From the NCBI RefSeq assembly GCF_026343115.1, contig NZ_JAPEMC010000001.1, forward strand, positions 2,232,001 through 2,296,000: a DNA stretch of 64,000 bases. The letters are read 5' to 3'. Origin of the DNA: Streptomyces sp. NBC_00102 (GTDB lineage Bacteria > Actinomycetota > Actinomycetes > Streptomycetales > Streptomycetaceae). A program made the translations under genes and the position numbers. Below are positions 43,286 through 54,076 of the stretch, in pieces. The number at the start of each line of letters is the position of its first letter. Within the stretch, counting starts at the first letter, position 1. The notes beneath the pieces were generated by a model. It saw nothing but the letters and a program-made list of their open reading frames with translations. It ran no database searches and was not told the origin of the DNA.

Positions 43286-45037
43286 ATGGATGTCATGCCG
43301 CAGCAGGACCCCGATGCCCGCACGATGCCGTCCGCCCCGCCCTTCCCGCAGGACGGGCCCGGCCGGGACGCGCCGTCCGAAGGCGGGCCGCCCGTCGCCC
43401 CGGCCGACGGCTCCCCGCCGGGCGGGCCGGCGGACCCCTCCGGGGCAACGCCCGTGACTCCCCCGCCCACCCTGCGGACCTCGCTGCGGCGGGCCGCGGT
43501 CGGGGCGGTGGCCGCCGGGGTGCTGGTGGCCGGCGCGCTGGCGGCCGTGCCGGAGGACGCTCCGGACACCGCGGCCCCGGCGCCCGGAGCGGCGGACCGG
43601 GCCCGGTCGGCGGCGACCGCCGGGGCCCCGGCCTCGCTCTCCGACCTGACCGCGCTCATCGGCGACCGGCAGAGCTGGGTGCGGAGCCACCCCACGGACG
43701 CCCCGGCCTGGGCGGCGCTCGGTTCGGCGTACGTGGAATGGGCCCACCGGTCCGCCGACTTCGCGTACTACCCGCGCGCCGAACAGGCCCTGAAGCGCTC
43801 GCTGGCGGCCGTGCCGGGAGACCGCGGCAACGCCGCCGCCTGGGTGGGACTGGCCGAACTCGCCGACGCCCGGCACGACTTCCTCGCGGCGAAGAAGTGG
43901 GGCGAGGCGGTACGGGACAGGGGGCCGGGTCTCTGGTCGGTGTACCCGGCGCTGATCGACGCGTACGACGGGCTCGGCGACTACGAGGCTGCCGGCAAGG
44001 CCACCGAGCGGTTCGCCGCCCTGCGCAAGGGAGCCCCCGCGCTGGGCCGCACCGCCGACATGTACCGCAACCAGGGCTGGCGCGAGGACGCGCTGGCCGC
44101 CGCGCAGGAGGCTGCCGACCGTTCCGCCACCCCCGCGCAGAAGGCGGAGGCCCTGCACCGCCTCGGCGACCTGGCCCGCGAACGGGGCGAGGCCGGGGAG
44201 GCGCTGGCGCAGTACGACGCGGCGCTCCGCGTCGAGCGGGGCCACCACGTCTCGCTCGCCGGACGGGCCCGCGCACTGACCGCGCTCGGCCGTACCGACG
44301 AGGCGATGGCGGAGTACCAGAAGGTGCTGCAGCGCCTCCCGCGTCCCGAGTACGCCCTCGAACTCGCCGAACTGTACGAGTCGTCGGACCTCGACGGGGA
44401 CGCCGCCAGCCAGTACGCGACGTTCCGGAGGATGGCCGCGGCGGCCGAGCGGAACGGGGTGGACGAGTCGCTGCCGTTGGCCCGTTACGAGAGCGACCAC
44501 GGCGACCCGGAGGCGGCGGTGGAGCTGCTGCGCGACGCGTGGGACGAGCAGCGGCGGAGCGCGGAGGTCGCGGACGCGCTGGGCTGGGCGCTGCACCGGG
44601 CCGGGAAGACGGAGGAGGGGATGGAGTTCGCCCTGAAGGCGGCCGACAGCGGGGTCCGCAGCGCCTCGTTCGCCTACCACCTGGGCATGATGGAGGCGGA
44701 GTCGGGCGACACCGGTGCGGCCCGCCGCCATCTGGCGGAGGCCCTGCGCACCGATCCTGCCTTCTCGCCGCTGGACGCCCCCGCCGCCAGGGCGGCGCTG
44801 GACGGGCTGGGCGAGCCGGCCGGGGGCGGGCCGCAGGACCTGCGGCAGGCCCCCGGCCCGGACCCGGTGGAGGCGCCCGCCGAGCCGCGGCAGGAGGCGC
44901 CGGCCGCACCCGCGGCGCCCGCACCCGCCGCACACCCGGCACCGGCCGTTTCCGCCGCACCCGCGCCGAAGGAGCCCGCCGCGCCCGCGCCCGCCGACGC
45001 GTTCGCCCCGCAGGAGAAGAAGTCTCCGGCGGCCTGA
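43286..45037 (+). CDS. TPR-repeat membrane-anchored protein
   Basis: This 583-residue protein has a Pro-rich cytoplasmic N-terminus, one transmembrane segment (AAVGAVAAGVLVAGALAAVP) and a long extracytoplasmic region. At least seven TPR-like helix pairs follow, for example DAPAWAALGSAYVEWA, AEALHRLGDLARERGEAGEA, ALTALGRTDEAMAEYQKVLQ and VADALGWALHRAGKTEEG. The tail is Ala/Pro-rich and low in complexity. Such proteins act as scaffolds, so I infer protein-protein interaction outside the membrane. It is divergent from the FAD oxidase gene and convergent with the nuclease-like gene. Confidence 0.8.
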   Translation: MDVMPQQDPDARTMPSAPPFPQDGPGRDAPSEGGPPVAPADGSPPGGPADPSGATPVTPPPTLRTSLRRAAVGAVAAGVLVAGALAAVPEDAPDTAAPAPGAADRARSAATAGAPASLSDLTALIGDRQSWVRSHPTDAPAWAALGSAYVEWAHRSADFAYYPRAEQALKRSLAAVPGDRGNAAAWVGLAELADARHDFLAAKKWGEAVRDRGPGLWSVYPALIDAYDGLGDYEAAGKATERFAALRKGAPALGRTADMYRNQGWREDALAAAQEAADRSATPAQKAEALHRLGDLARERGEAGEALAQYDAALRVERGHHVSLAGRARALTALGRTDEAMAEYQKVLQRLPRPEYALELAELYESSDLDGDAASQYATFRRMAAAAERNGVDESLPLARYESDHGDPEAAVELLRDAWDEQRRSAEVADALGWALHRAGKTEEGMEFALKAADSGVRSASFAYHLGMMEAESGDTGAARRHLAEALRTDPAFSPLDAPAARAALDGLGEPAGGGPQDLRQAPGPDPVEAPAEPRQEAPAAPAAPAPAAHPAPAVSAAPAPKEPAAPAPADAFAPQEKKSPAA

Positions 45038-45062
45038 CGGGTCGGCGTGCATCGGGTGGAGG

Positions 45063-46472
45063 TCAGGTCGCGTCGGCGGCGACCCAGAAGTAGCAGTTCG
45101 ACGTGATCGCGGAGTCCTGGGTGGCGTCGCTCGAACGGACCCGCCATCCGTACCGGTAGCCCGGTTCGAGGGACGGTACCTGGACCGAGACGGTGCCCGA
45201 GCCGGTGACGGACGCGCTGGCCGATCCGGCCTCGCCCATCACGATGGGCTGGGGCCGGGTCTGGTCCGAGCTGTTCCAGATCGAGAACTCACCGTGCACC
45301 GGGGTGCTCGGGTCGGTGTGGCCGACGTACGCCTGGAGCTTCGGGGTCCGGGTGGACAGGGTGCCCACCGGCCCTCCGTAGCAGCCGGTCGAGGCGGGGA
45401 CGTCGGCGGCGGGGACGGTCGTCATGGCGCCGGGGAGCATCGGGACGTCGGCCCCGGCGAGTCCGCCGTAGAGCGGGGCGTGGTCGGAGAGGCCCGAGGG
45501 CAGCAGGGTGGTCGCGTAGTCGGCCCGGTCGGCCATCTGGGTCCAGGAGTCGCAGTTGGCGAACCCGGCCGTCGAGAAGATGTAGTCGAGCTTGAGCGGG
45601 GTGTACGTCACCGAGTCGACCTTGCCGTCGGTGCCGGTGGCGGAGCGGGAGTAGAACGTCGGCTCGTTCGCCGCCTCCCCGGTGGTGTGGACCTCGGCGT
45701 CGCACTCGGCGAAGCGGTCGTAGAGCGGCTTCAGGGAGCCGGTGGCCGAGGCCGGGTACGTGCTGTTGAAGTCGCCGCCGACCACGAGGTCGGTGTCGCC
45801 CGCGACCACGCCCAGGACGGTGGAGACCTCGGCGCTCAGGTCCGCCTTGCCCGCGGGCATGTGCAGCCCGCACACCCGGGACTTCCAGCCGTCGACCCGG
45901 ACGCAGAGCATCTTCGACTGGCTCGACGCGGACGAACGCGCGGCGAGTTCGGTGACGGTGGTCTCGGTGATGTGGCCCTTCACCGCGACCGCGATGCCCA
46001 GGGTGCCGTGCAGGTCGCCCCGGCAGTCGGTGCGCCCGTCGGGCCGCTCCATCGGGGCGACGGCGAACTCCCACAGCGGGCTCTGGGGTGCCTCGGAGCC
46101 GACGAGGGCTTTCTTGAGCAGGTCGAGGTGGCTGTCGCCCTGGGGCGAGTCGAAGCAGATCTCCTGGAGCAGCAGCGCGTCGATGTCCCTGCGCTGGGCG
46201 GCCTTGGCGATGGTGTCCGCCTTGAGGGCGGCGTACGGGCGGAACGGGCAGTAGCCCGCGTCGAGCGGGGTGGCGCCGCCCGCTTCGCCGCAGACGTTCC
46301 AGGTCATGACGCGCAGGGGCTGGGTGGTGGCGGTGGGCGTGGACGTGGCGGCCGCCGGGGCCGTCCGGGGCTCCGCCGACGCGGGGGTGTCGTGCGCCCC
46401 ACCGGTGGCGCCGAAGACTGCGAGCAGGAGCAGCACGGTCAGGGTTCTCAGCAGCACGGCTGTGCGGGACAC
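45063..46472 (-). CDS. Secreted endonuclease/exonuclease/phosphatase family protein
   Basis: This 469-residue exported protein has a signal peptide (RTLTVLLLLAVFGATGGAHD) and a DNase I-like domain beginning LRVMTWNVCGE. Catalytic-type motifs include ALLLQEICFDSP (Glu), VVGGDFNSTYPAS (Asp, Asn) and a final GLSDHAPLYGG (Asp-His). About 110 C-terminal residues form an extra beta domain (FSIWNSSDQTRPQPIVMGEA). Members cleave nucleic acids, phosphoinositides or sphingomyelin, so the substrate is open. I chose GTG 46472 because CTGGAG is six or seven bases upstream and the signal peptide then has normal length. ATG 46535 is the alternative. Confidence 0.87.
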   Translation of the reverse strand: MSRTAVLLRTLTVLLLLAVFGATGGAHDTPASAEPRTAPAAATSTPTATTQPLRVMTWNVCGEAGGATPLDAGYCPFRPYAALKADTIAKAAQRRDIDALLLQEICFDSPQGDSHLDLLKKALVGSEAPQSPLWEFAVAPMERPDGRTDCRGDLHGTLGIAVAVKGHITETTVTELAARSSASSQSKMLCVRVDGWKSRVCGLHMPAGKADLSAEVSTVLGVVAGDTDLVVGGDFNSTYPASATGSLKPLYDRFAECDAEVHTTGEAANEPTFYSRSATGTDGKVDSVTYTPLKLDYIFSTAGFANCDSWTQMADRADYATTLLPSGLSDHAPLYGGLAGADVPMLPGAMTTVPAADVPASTGCYGGPVGTLSTRTPKLQAYVGHTDPSTPVHGEFSIWNSSDQTRPQPIVMGEAGSASASVTGSGTVSVQVPSLEPGYRYGWRVRSSDATQDSAITSNCYFWVAADAT

Positions 46473-46607
46473 GGGCGACTCCAGTGGCTCGGTCCGCGCG
46501 GACGGGCGCCGCGCGGAGTGACGGAACCTCCGCATCCTGCCACTGGCGTGTGCGCCCAACTCCCCTGCCGTACAGAGCTTCAGGGCCCCGCCCCGGGTAT
46601 CGCGCGG

Positions 46608-47396
46608 TCAATCGCGGGTGGCGGTGGCGTCGCCGTTGACGGTGGTGAGCGTCAGGGCGGGGCCGGTCGCGTCGGCGGTGGTGGGCACGGTCACCGAGGT
46701 GGTGCCGTTGCGGGTGGTCGCGGTGACGCGGTAGGCGGGGGCGCCGTGCGGCAGTGACACCCGGAGCGAGCCGTTGGTGGTGGCGGCGGCGAGCGGGGCC
46801 GGCGCGGTGGCGCTGGAGAGGGTCACGTCCCCGTTCACCGTTCCGGCGTGCAGCCGGCCGGAGCGCAGGGCCTCGGCGCGTACGGAGCCGTTGCGGGTGG
46901 TGAGCCGGACGGGGGCGCCGTCCCGGCCGGACCGCACGACGGTCACGTCTCCGTTGACGGTGGTGAGGTCGAGGGGCGCGTCGACCCCGGCGACGTCGAT
47001 GCCCGCGTTCCGGGCGGTGACGGTGACGGAGGCGACGGCGGGTACGTCGACCACGGGCGTCCGGGGACACGCCCCGTCGCCCCGGCGGTCGTCGCCGTCG
47101 CCGTCGTCGCCGTCCGCGTCGCGGCAGTTCAGGTCGAGCACCCAGGTGTCGCCCCGGTGCGACCAACCAGCGTGCACCCGTGCGTCGGTGACGATGCGTC
47201 CGCCCTCGGACGGGCGGAGTCGCACCCCGTTCTCCGTGGTGATCACCAGCCGGGTGTCCCCGGAGAGCTCCGGGGCCGCCGCGGCTGCGGAGCGCGTACG
47301 GAAATCCCCGTCGTGCCCCCCGCAGGCGGCGAGGAGCGGGAGCACCAGCAGCAGAGGGGCCAGGCGGCGGGACCGTTGGGAGGAAGTGGCGTTCAT
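46608..47396 (-). CDS. DUF4097-like beta-repeat lipoprotein
   Basis: This 262-residue protein has a lipoprotein signal (RRLAPLLLVLPLLAAC, Cys25). The mature part is a run of about 14-residue beta repeats (LDLTTVNGDVTVVRSG, VRLTTRNGSVRAEALRSG, HAGTVNGDVTLSSA, TTNGSLRVSLP), the DUF4097 solenoid pattern. It should sit on the outside of the membrane. The family has no established function, but some members are tied to envelope stress. It is 82 bp downstream of hppD on the same strand, with its own start (MNATSSQRSRR). Confidence 0.83.
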   Translation of the reverse strand: MNATSSQRSRRLAPLLLVLPLLAACGGHDGDFRTRSAAAAAPELSGDTRLVITTENGVRLRPSEGGRIVTDARVHAGWSHRGDTWVLDLNCRDADGDDGDGDDRRGDGACPRTPVVDVPAVASVTVTARNAGIDVAGVDAPLDLTTVNGDVTVVRSGRDGAPVRLTTRNGSVRAEALRSGRLHAGTVNGDVTLSSATAPAPLAAATTNGSLRVSLPHGAPAYRVTATTRNGTTSVTVPTTADATGPALTLTTVNGDATATRD

Positions 47397-47478
47397 GGTG
47401 GCCGTCTTCCCCGGCACGGGAGGTCCATGGCGCACGAGGGCCCGCGGCCCTGTCGGGACGCGGGCCCGTGCGTACGGC

Positions 47479-49232
<1,754 letters not shown>

Positions 49233-49250
49233 TCCGAGGGAGTGCGTCGC

Positions 49251-49898
49251 TTGAGCTTCTGGGAGTACGTGACGACCCGGCACCAGCAACTGCTCACCGA
49301 TGCCTTCCAGCACGTCAGTGCCGTCTTCCAGTGCATGGTCATCGCGACGGTGCTGGGGGTCCTGATCGGGGTGGTCAGCTACCGCAGCGGCTGGGGCGGC
49401 TCGTTCGCCATCACGTCCACGGCGACGATCCTGACCATCCCGTCGCTGGCCGCGATCGGTCTGCTGATCCCGCTGGTCGGGCTCGGGGTGGCGCCCACCG
49501 TGATCACCCTGACGATGTACGGGCTGCTGCCCATCGTCCGTAACTCGATCGTCGGGCTGCGCGGGGTCGACCCCTCGCTGGTGGACGCGGCGAAGGGCAT
49601 CGGGATGTCGCGGGTCGCGCGGCTGTGCCGGGTGGAGCTGCCGCTCGCCTGGCCGCCGATCCTCACCGGTATCCGGGTCGCCACCCAGATGCTGATGGGA
49701 ATCGCGGCGATCGCCGCGTACGCCTCGGGCCCCGGGCTCGGCAACGAGATCTTCCGGGGCATCGCCTCGCTGGGCAGCGCCAACGCGATCAATCAGGTCC
49801 TCGCCGGCACGCTCGGCATCGTCATCCTCGCCCTTCTCTTCGACGCCGCGTACGTCCTGCTCGGCCGGCTGACCATTCCCAGGGGGATTCGTGCCTGA
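49251..49898 (+). CDS. Osmoprotectant ABC transporter permease (OpuCB-like)
   Basis: This 215-residue permease of the BPD_transp_1 family has five or six helices. It has the EAA loop around GVDPSLVDAAKGIGMSRVAR and AGLASGPGLGNEIF-like YASGPGLGNEIFRGIASLG. It starts at TTG 49251, eight bases after GAGGGAG; the GTG at 49242 sits on that site and is unlikely. It forms a heterodimeric channel with the second permease of the operon, for glycine betaine, choline or carnitine uptake. It overlaps the ATPase gene by 8 bp. Confidence 0.92.
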   Translation: MSFWEYVTTRHQQLLTDAFQHVSAVFQCMVIATVLGVLIGVVSYRSGWGGSFAITSTATILTIPSLAAIGLLIPLVGLGVAPTVITLTMYGLLPIVRNSIVGLRGVDPSLVDAAKGIGMSRVARLCRVELPLAWPPILTGIRVATQMLMGIAAIAAYASGPGLGNEIFRGIASLGSANAINQVLAGTLGIVILALLFDAAYVLLGRLTIPRGIRA

Positions 49899-51156
49899 GA
49901 CCGCTACCGACGCCACCGCCGAGCCGGACGCGGCACCGGAGACCTCCGGGGCGACCATCCAGCTGGAGAACCTCACCAAGCTGTATCCGGGCAACCCGAA
50001 CCCGGCCGTGGAGAACGTCTCCATGGACATCAAGGCCGGCGAGACGGTGATCTTCGTCGGCCCGTCCGGCTGCGGGAAGTCGACCACGCTGAAGATGATC
50101 AACCGGTTGATCGAGCCGTCGTCCGGCCGGATCAGGATCGGGGACGAGGACGTCACCGACATGGATCCGGTGAAGCTGCGCCGGAAGATCGGGTACGCGA
50201 TCCAGTCCTCGGGGCTCTTCCCGCACATGACGGTCGCCGACAACATCGCCCTCGTGCCGAAGATGGTCGGCTGGTCGAAGCGGAAGGTGAAGGACCGGGT
50301 CGAGGAGATGCTCGACCTGGTCGGGCTCGACCCGCGGGAGTTCCACGGCCGCTACCCGCGCCAGCTCTCCGGCGGCCAGCAGCAGCGTGTCGGGGTGGCC
50401 CGGGCGCTCGCCGCCGACCCGCCGGTGCTGCTGATGGACGAGCCGTTCGGGGCGGTCGACCCGATCACCCGTGACCACCTCCAGGACGAGCTGATCCGTC
50501 TCCAGCACGAGCTGCACAAGACGATCGTGTTCGTGACCCACGACTTCGACGAGGCGATCAAGCTCGGCGACCGGATCGCGGTGCTGCGGGAGCGCTCGCA
50601 CATCGCGCAGTTCGACACCCCGGAGGCGATCCTCACCAATCCGACCGACGACTTCGTCTCCGGGTTCGTCGGGGCGGGCGCGGCGCTGAAGCGGCTGAAC
50701 CTCACCCGGGTCCGGGACGTGGGGGTCGCCGACTTCCCCACGGTGACCGTGGACGACCCGCTCCAGGACATCTTCAACAAGCTGCGCAGCGGCCCGCACA
50801 ACGAGCTGCTGATGCTGGACCGCAAGAACCGCCCCTACAAGTGGCTGCGGCGCGGCGACCTGATGCGGGCACGCGGTTCGCTCGCGCGGGCCGGGCAGCT
50901 GGTGCACGACACGGTGACGCGGGACGCCACGCTCCACGACGCGCTGGAGGCGGTGCTCACCGACAGCGGCGGGCGGGCGGCGGTGACGGGGCGGCGCGGG
51001 GAGTTCGTCGGGGTGGTGGACATGCGCATCCTGATGGACAACGTGCAGGAGCTGCTGGAGGCGGACCGGCTCACGGCGATGGAGCACCAGCACGAGCTGG
51101 AGGAGCTGCGCAGCCATCAGACGGAGCAGGAGCTGGAGGGGGGTGGCGGCGCATGA
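49891..51156 (+). CDS. opuCA: Osmoprotectant ABC transporter ATP-binding protein with CBS domains
   Basis: This 421-residue ATPase has Walker A GPSGCGKST, Q-loop IGYAIQSSGLFPHM, signature LSGGQQQRVGVARAL, Walker B VLLMDEPFGAVDP and switch FVTHDFDEA. A C-terminal tandem CBS region (TVTVDDPLQDIFNKLRSG, TRDATLHDALEAVLTDSGGR) follows; in OpuA-type importers this senses ionic strength. The C-terminus is acidic and helical, with HQHELEELRSHQTEQELEG. The start is GTG, overlapping the first permease gene by 8 bp. It lies in the middle of the four-gene operon. Confidence 0.94.
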   Translation: MPETATDATAEPDAAPETSGATIQLENLTKLYPGNPNPAVENVSMDIKAGETVIFVGPSGCGKSTTLKMINRLIEPSSGRIRIGDEDVTDMDPVKLRRKIGYAIQSSGLFPHMTVADNIALVPKMVGWSKRKVKDRVEEMLDLVGLDPREFHGRYPRQLSGGQQQRVGVARALAADPPVLLMDEPFGAVDPITRDHLQDELIRLQHELHKTIVFVTHDFDEAIKLGDRIAVLRERSHIAQFDTPEAILTNPTDDFVSGFVGAGAALKRLNLTRVRDVGVADFPTVTVDDPLQDIFNKLRSGPHNELLMLDRKNRPYKWLRRGDLMRARGSLARAGQLVHDTVTRDATLHDALEAVLTDSGGRAAVTGRRGEFVGVVDMRILMDNVQELLEADRLTAMEHQHELEELRSHQTEQELEGGGGA

Positions 51157-52034
51157 CCCCGAGCAGCCGTCAGGGCCGTGACGCGGGCGGCCGGGAGCGG
51201 GAGCCGGTACCGACCCGGCCGCCGGGCGAGCACGACGTCAAGGGGGTGGCGTTCCGGGACGAGGAGAGCGAGCCGCCGCAGCCCCAGGCGCGTCCGCCGC
51301 GCCGGATCACCTGGCAGAAGATGGTGGTGCTGCCGCTGGTGCTGGCCGCGGTGCTGGTGGCGACGTACTTCTGGATCAACGCCATCACCCTGGACTCGAT
51401 CGCGGAGAACTCGATCGCGGGCGACACGGTGGAGCTGCGCTGGTGGCAGCACGTGCGGCTGACGGCGATCTCGACGTTCTGGGTGCTGATCATCGCCATT
51501 CCGCTGGGCATCGCGCTGACCCGCCGGGGTCTGTCGCGGTCCGCCCCCCTCTTCACCGCGATCGCCAACATCGGTCAGGCGACCCCGGCGATCGGCCTGC
51601 TGGCCCTGCTGGTGATCTGGCTGGGCATCGGCCCGTCCACGGCGATCACCGGCATGGTGATCTACGCGGTGCTGCCGGTGCTCTCCAACACGGTGGCGGG
51701 GCTCAAGTCGATCGACCCGACGCTGGTGGAGGCCGCGCGGGGCATCGGGATGTCGGGGACGGGGACGCTGGCGAAGGTGGAGCTGCCGCTCGCCGTCCCG
51801 CTGATCCTGGCGGGGGTGCGGACGGCCCTGGTGCTGAACGTGGGTACGGCGACGCTGGCCACGTTCGGCGGCGGTGGCGGGCTCGGCGACCTGATCACCT
51901 CGGGCATCCAGACGCAGCGCATGCCGGTGCTGGTGCTGGGCTCGGTGCTGACGGTGGTGCTGGCGCTGCTGGTGGACTGGCTGGCCTCGCTGGTGGAGCT
52001 GGTGCTGACGCCGCGCGGACTGGAGGCACCGTGA
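51153..52034 (+). CDS. Osmoprotectant ABC transporter permease (OpuCD-like)
   Basis: This 293-residue permease has a disordered Pro/Glu-rich N-terminus of about 60 residues. A first helix (VVLPLVLAAVLVATYFWINA) and the five-helix core follow. The EAA loop is SIDPTLVEAARGIGMSGTGT and GGGGGLGDLITSGIQTQRM is typical of OpuC permeases. The ATG overlaps the ATPase stop (ATGA) and its own stop overlaps the binding-protein start (GTGA). Expression of all four genes should thus be tightly coupled. Confidence 0.93.
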   Translation: MTPSSRQGRDAGGREREPVPTRPPGEHDVKGVAFRDEESEPPQPQARPPRRITWQKMVVLPLVLAAVLVATYFWINAITLDSIAENSIAGDTVELRWWQHVRLTAISTFWVLIIAIPLGIALTRRGLSRSAPLFTAIANIGQATPAIGLLALLVIWLGIGPSTAITGMVIYAVLPVLSNTVAGLKSIDPTLVEAARGIGMSGTGTLAKVELPLAVPLILAGVRTALVLNVGTATLATFGGGGGLGDLITSGIQTQRMPVLVLGSVLTVVLALLVDWLASLVELVLTPRGLEAP

Positions 52035-53068
52035 GGACGCGGGCGGGGTCCGGGGGCCCGGGTCGGTACGGGCTCGTGGGCGCGGGACGCGGGGCCCGGC
52101 ACCGGCGTACCGGGGCGGCGGTGGCCGCGGTGCTGGTGCTGGCGCTCGCCGGGTGCGGACTGAAGAGCGGGTCGCCGATGGCGGACAACGTGTCGCCGGG
52201 GTCGCTGGGAGCGGGTGAGCCGCTGAAGGGCGCCTCGCTCACGGTCACCTCGAAGAACTTCAGCGAGAACATCATCCTCGGGCAGATGATCGGCCTGGTC
52301 TTCAAGGCGGCCGGCGCCGAGGTGCTGGACCGCACCAACCTCCCGGGCTCGATCAGCGCCCGCGAGGCCATCGTGCAGGGCGACGCGGACGCGATGTACG
52401 AGTACACGGGCACCGGCTGGATCACCTATCTCGGCAACGCGGAGCCGATCGACGACCCGGAGGAGCAGTGGAAGGCGGTACGCGACGCGGACCGGCGCAA
52501 TGGGGTGACCTGGCTCCCCCAGTCGACCCTCAACAACACCTACGCGCTCGCCATCAGCAGGAAGAACAACGCGAAGTACAAGCTGAAGAACCTGTCGGAC
52601 GTGGCGGCGCTGGCGAAGAAGGACCCGTCCGCGGTGACGGTCTGCGTGGAGAACGAGTTCGCCTCCCGCGACGACGGTCTGCCGGGCATGGAGAAGGCGT
52701 ACGGGATGTCCCTGCCCGCCGCGAACATCCGCAAGATGGACGCGGGGATCATCTACACCCAGGTGTCCAAGTCGAACTCCTGCCTGCTGGGTGAGGTCTT
52801 CACGACCGACGGCAGGATCAAGGCGATGAACCTGGACGTGCTCGCCGACAACAAGCACTTCTTCCCGAACTACAACGCGGCTCCGGTCATCCACACGGCG
52901 ACCTTCGACAAGTACCCGGTGATCGCGGACCTGTTGGACCCGGTGAGCGCGAAGCTGACGACCGAGGTCGCCCAGGAGCTCAACGCCAAGGTGGACGTGG
53001 AGGGCGCGGACCCGCACACGGTGGCGCTGGAGTGGCTGGTCCAGGAGGGGTTCATCAAGGAGGACTGA
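52031..53068 (+). CDS. Osmoprotectant-binding lipoprotein (OpuCC-like)
   Basis: This 345-residue solute-binding protein has an Arg-rich n-region and lipobox LVLALAGC with Cys42. The OpuAC/QAT domain shows LTVTSKNFSENIILGQMIGL, GSISAREAIVQGDADAMYEY, TGTGWITYLG and NNTYALAISRKNNAKY. Tyr and Trp residues that build the aromatic cage for trimethylammonium groups are frequent (TGWITY, YNAAPVIHTATFDKYP). The GTG start overlaps the permease stop. It delivers betaine-type ligands to the two permeases. Confidence 0.93.
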   Translation: MRTRAGSGGPGRYGLVGAGRGARHRRTGAAVAAVLVLALAGCGLKSGSPMADNVSPGSLGAGEPLKGASLTVTSKNFSENIILGQMIGLVFKAAGAEVLDRTNLPGSISAREAIVQGDADAMYEYTGTGWITYLGNAEPIDDPEEQWKAVRDADRRNGVTWLPQSTLNNTYALAISRKNNAKYKLKNLSDVAALAKKDPSAVTVCVENEFASRDDGLPGMEKAYGMSLPAANIRKMDAGIIYTQVSKSNSCLLGEVFTTDGRIKAMNLDVLADNKHFFPNYNAAPVIHTATFDKYPVIADLLDPVSAKLTTEVAQELNAKVDVEGADPHTVALEWLVQEGFIKED

Positions 53069-53129
53069 AGGCCCGGCGGGGCGGGCCTGGCGGGCTCGTC
53101 GGACCCGGGCGGGGCGGGTCCTGCGGGGC

Positions 53130-53918
53130 TCAGCAGCTGGGCAGGCTGCTGCCGTCGTCCAGGGCTTCGAGCGCGGACACCGCGCCCTTGAGGGTGGTGA
53201 CGGGGATCAGCCGCAGGCCCTTCGGAAGCTCCGCCGTGGCCTCGCCGCACTCGTCCTTCGGTACGAGGAAGACGGTCGCCCCGTCGCGCCGGGCGGCCTG
53301 GGTCTTCATGGAGACCCCGCCCACCGCGCCGACCGTGCCGTCCGCCGCGATGGTGCCCGTACCGGCGATGGTGCGGCCGCCGGTGAGGTCGCCGCCCGAG
53401 CCGTCGCCGTCGAGCTTGTCGACGATGCCGAGGGCGAGGAAGAGTCCGGCGCTCGGGCCGCCGATGTCGCCGAGGTCGAGCGAGAACGTCATCGAGCCCT
53501 GCTCGCGGTCGAGGTAGTTCAGGGCCGCGTCGACGGCGACGTCCTGGGACTGCTTCATGTCGTTCAGGTTGTGCTGTTCGATCTCCTTGTCGGAGCCCCC
53601 GGTCGGGTAGACCGAGTTGCGGGACATGACCGCCCGGTCCGTACGGAACCAGCTGTCGATCACGTCACTCGCGCGCACGTCGGCCTTGGGCCCGGTCGCG
53701 TAGATCGTCGTCATCCGCAGCTGGCCCTCGGTGGTCCGGGTGGGCGCGCCGGTGATGGTGATCACCTGCTTGCCGTCCGCCGAGCCGAGGACGTTCGCCG
53801 TGGTGCCGGGTTCGGCCACGGTGAACGGAAGCGGGGCGAAGGCGGCGGTCCCGAACAGGGCGAGTACCGGCAGCGCGCAGAGAGCGAGGGTGCGGGGGCG
53901 CGTGAGACGAAGGGGCAC
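53130..53918 (-). CDS. Secreted or membrane-tethered Lon-like S16 serine protease
   Basis: This 262-residue protein has an N-terminal hydrophobic signal or anchor (LALCALPVLALFGTAAFAPL) and a Lon-type proteolytic domain. The catalytic Ser156 lies in DIGGPSAGLFLALG and Lys205 in GVSMKTQAARRDGATVFLVP, followed by LVPKDECGEA. The related YlbL-type proteins carry a PDZ domain before the protease. Here the region before Ser156 is only about 120 residues after the signal and no PDZ motif is visible. It probably acts outside the membrane. Substrates are unknown. It is convergent with the OpuC operon. Confidence 0.85.
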   Translation of the reverse strand: MPLRLTRPRTLALCALPVLALFGTAAFAPLPFTVAEPGTTANVLGSADGKQVITITGAPTRTTEGQLRMTTIYATGPKADVRASDVIDSWFRTDRAVMSRNSVYPTGGSDKEIEQHNLNDMKQSQDVAVDAALNYLDREQGSMTFSLDLGDIGGPSAGLFLALGIVDKLDGDGSGGDLTGGRTIAGTGTIAADGTVGAVGGVSMKTQAARRDGATVFLVPKDECGEATAELPKGLRLIPVTTLKGAVSALEALDDGSSLPSC

Positions 53919-54076
53919 CCGCCCAATCTATCTGCCGGTGTGTCCCGTCCCGGGCGCCGGGCCCGGAGGCCGGGAGGCCCGGGGCGGGAGGCGGCGCGCG
54001 TCCCGCCCCGCCCGGTCAAACCGTACGAAACCGAAGGATCGTGAACCTGTCAGTAATACAGGGTCGACCGCCCTCC

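Noticed and set aside
41627..45052. 1141-codon open frame on the minus strand
   Set aside because: It is antisense to the TPR gene and out of frame with the FAD oxidase, and the translation is Arg/Pro/Gly-rich without domains.
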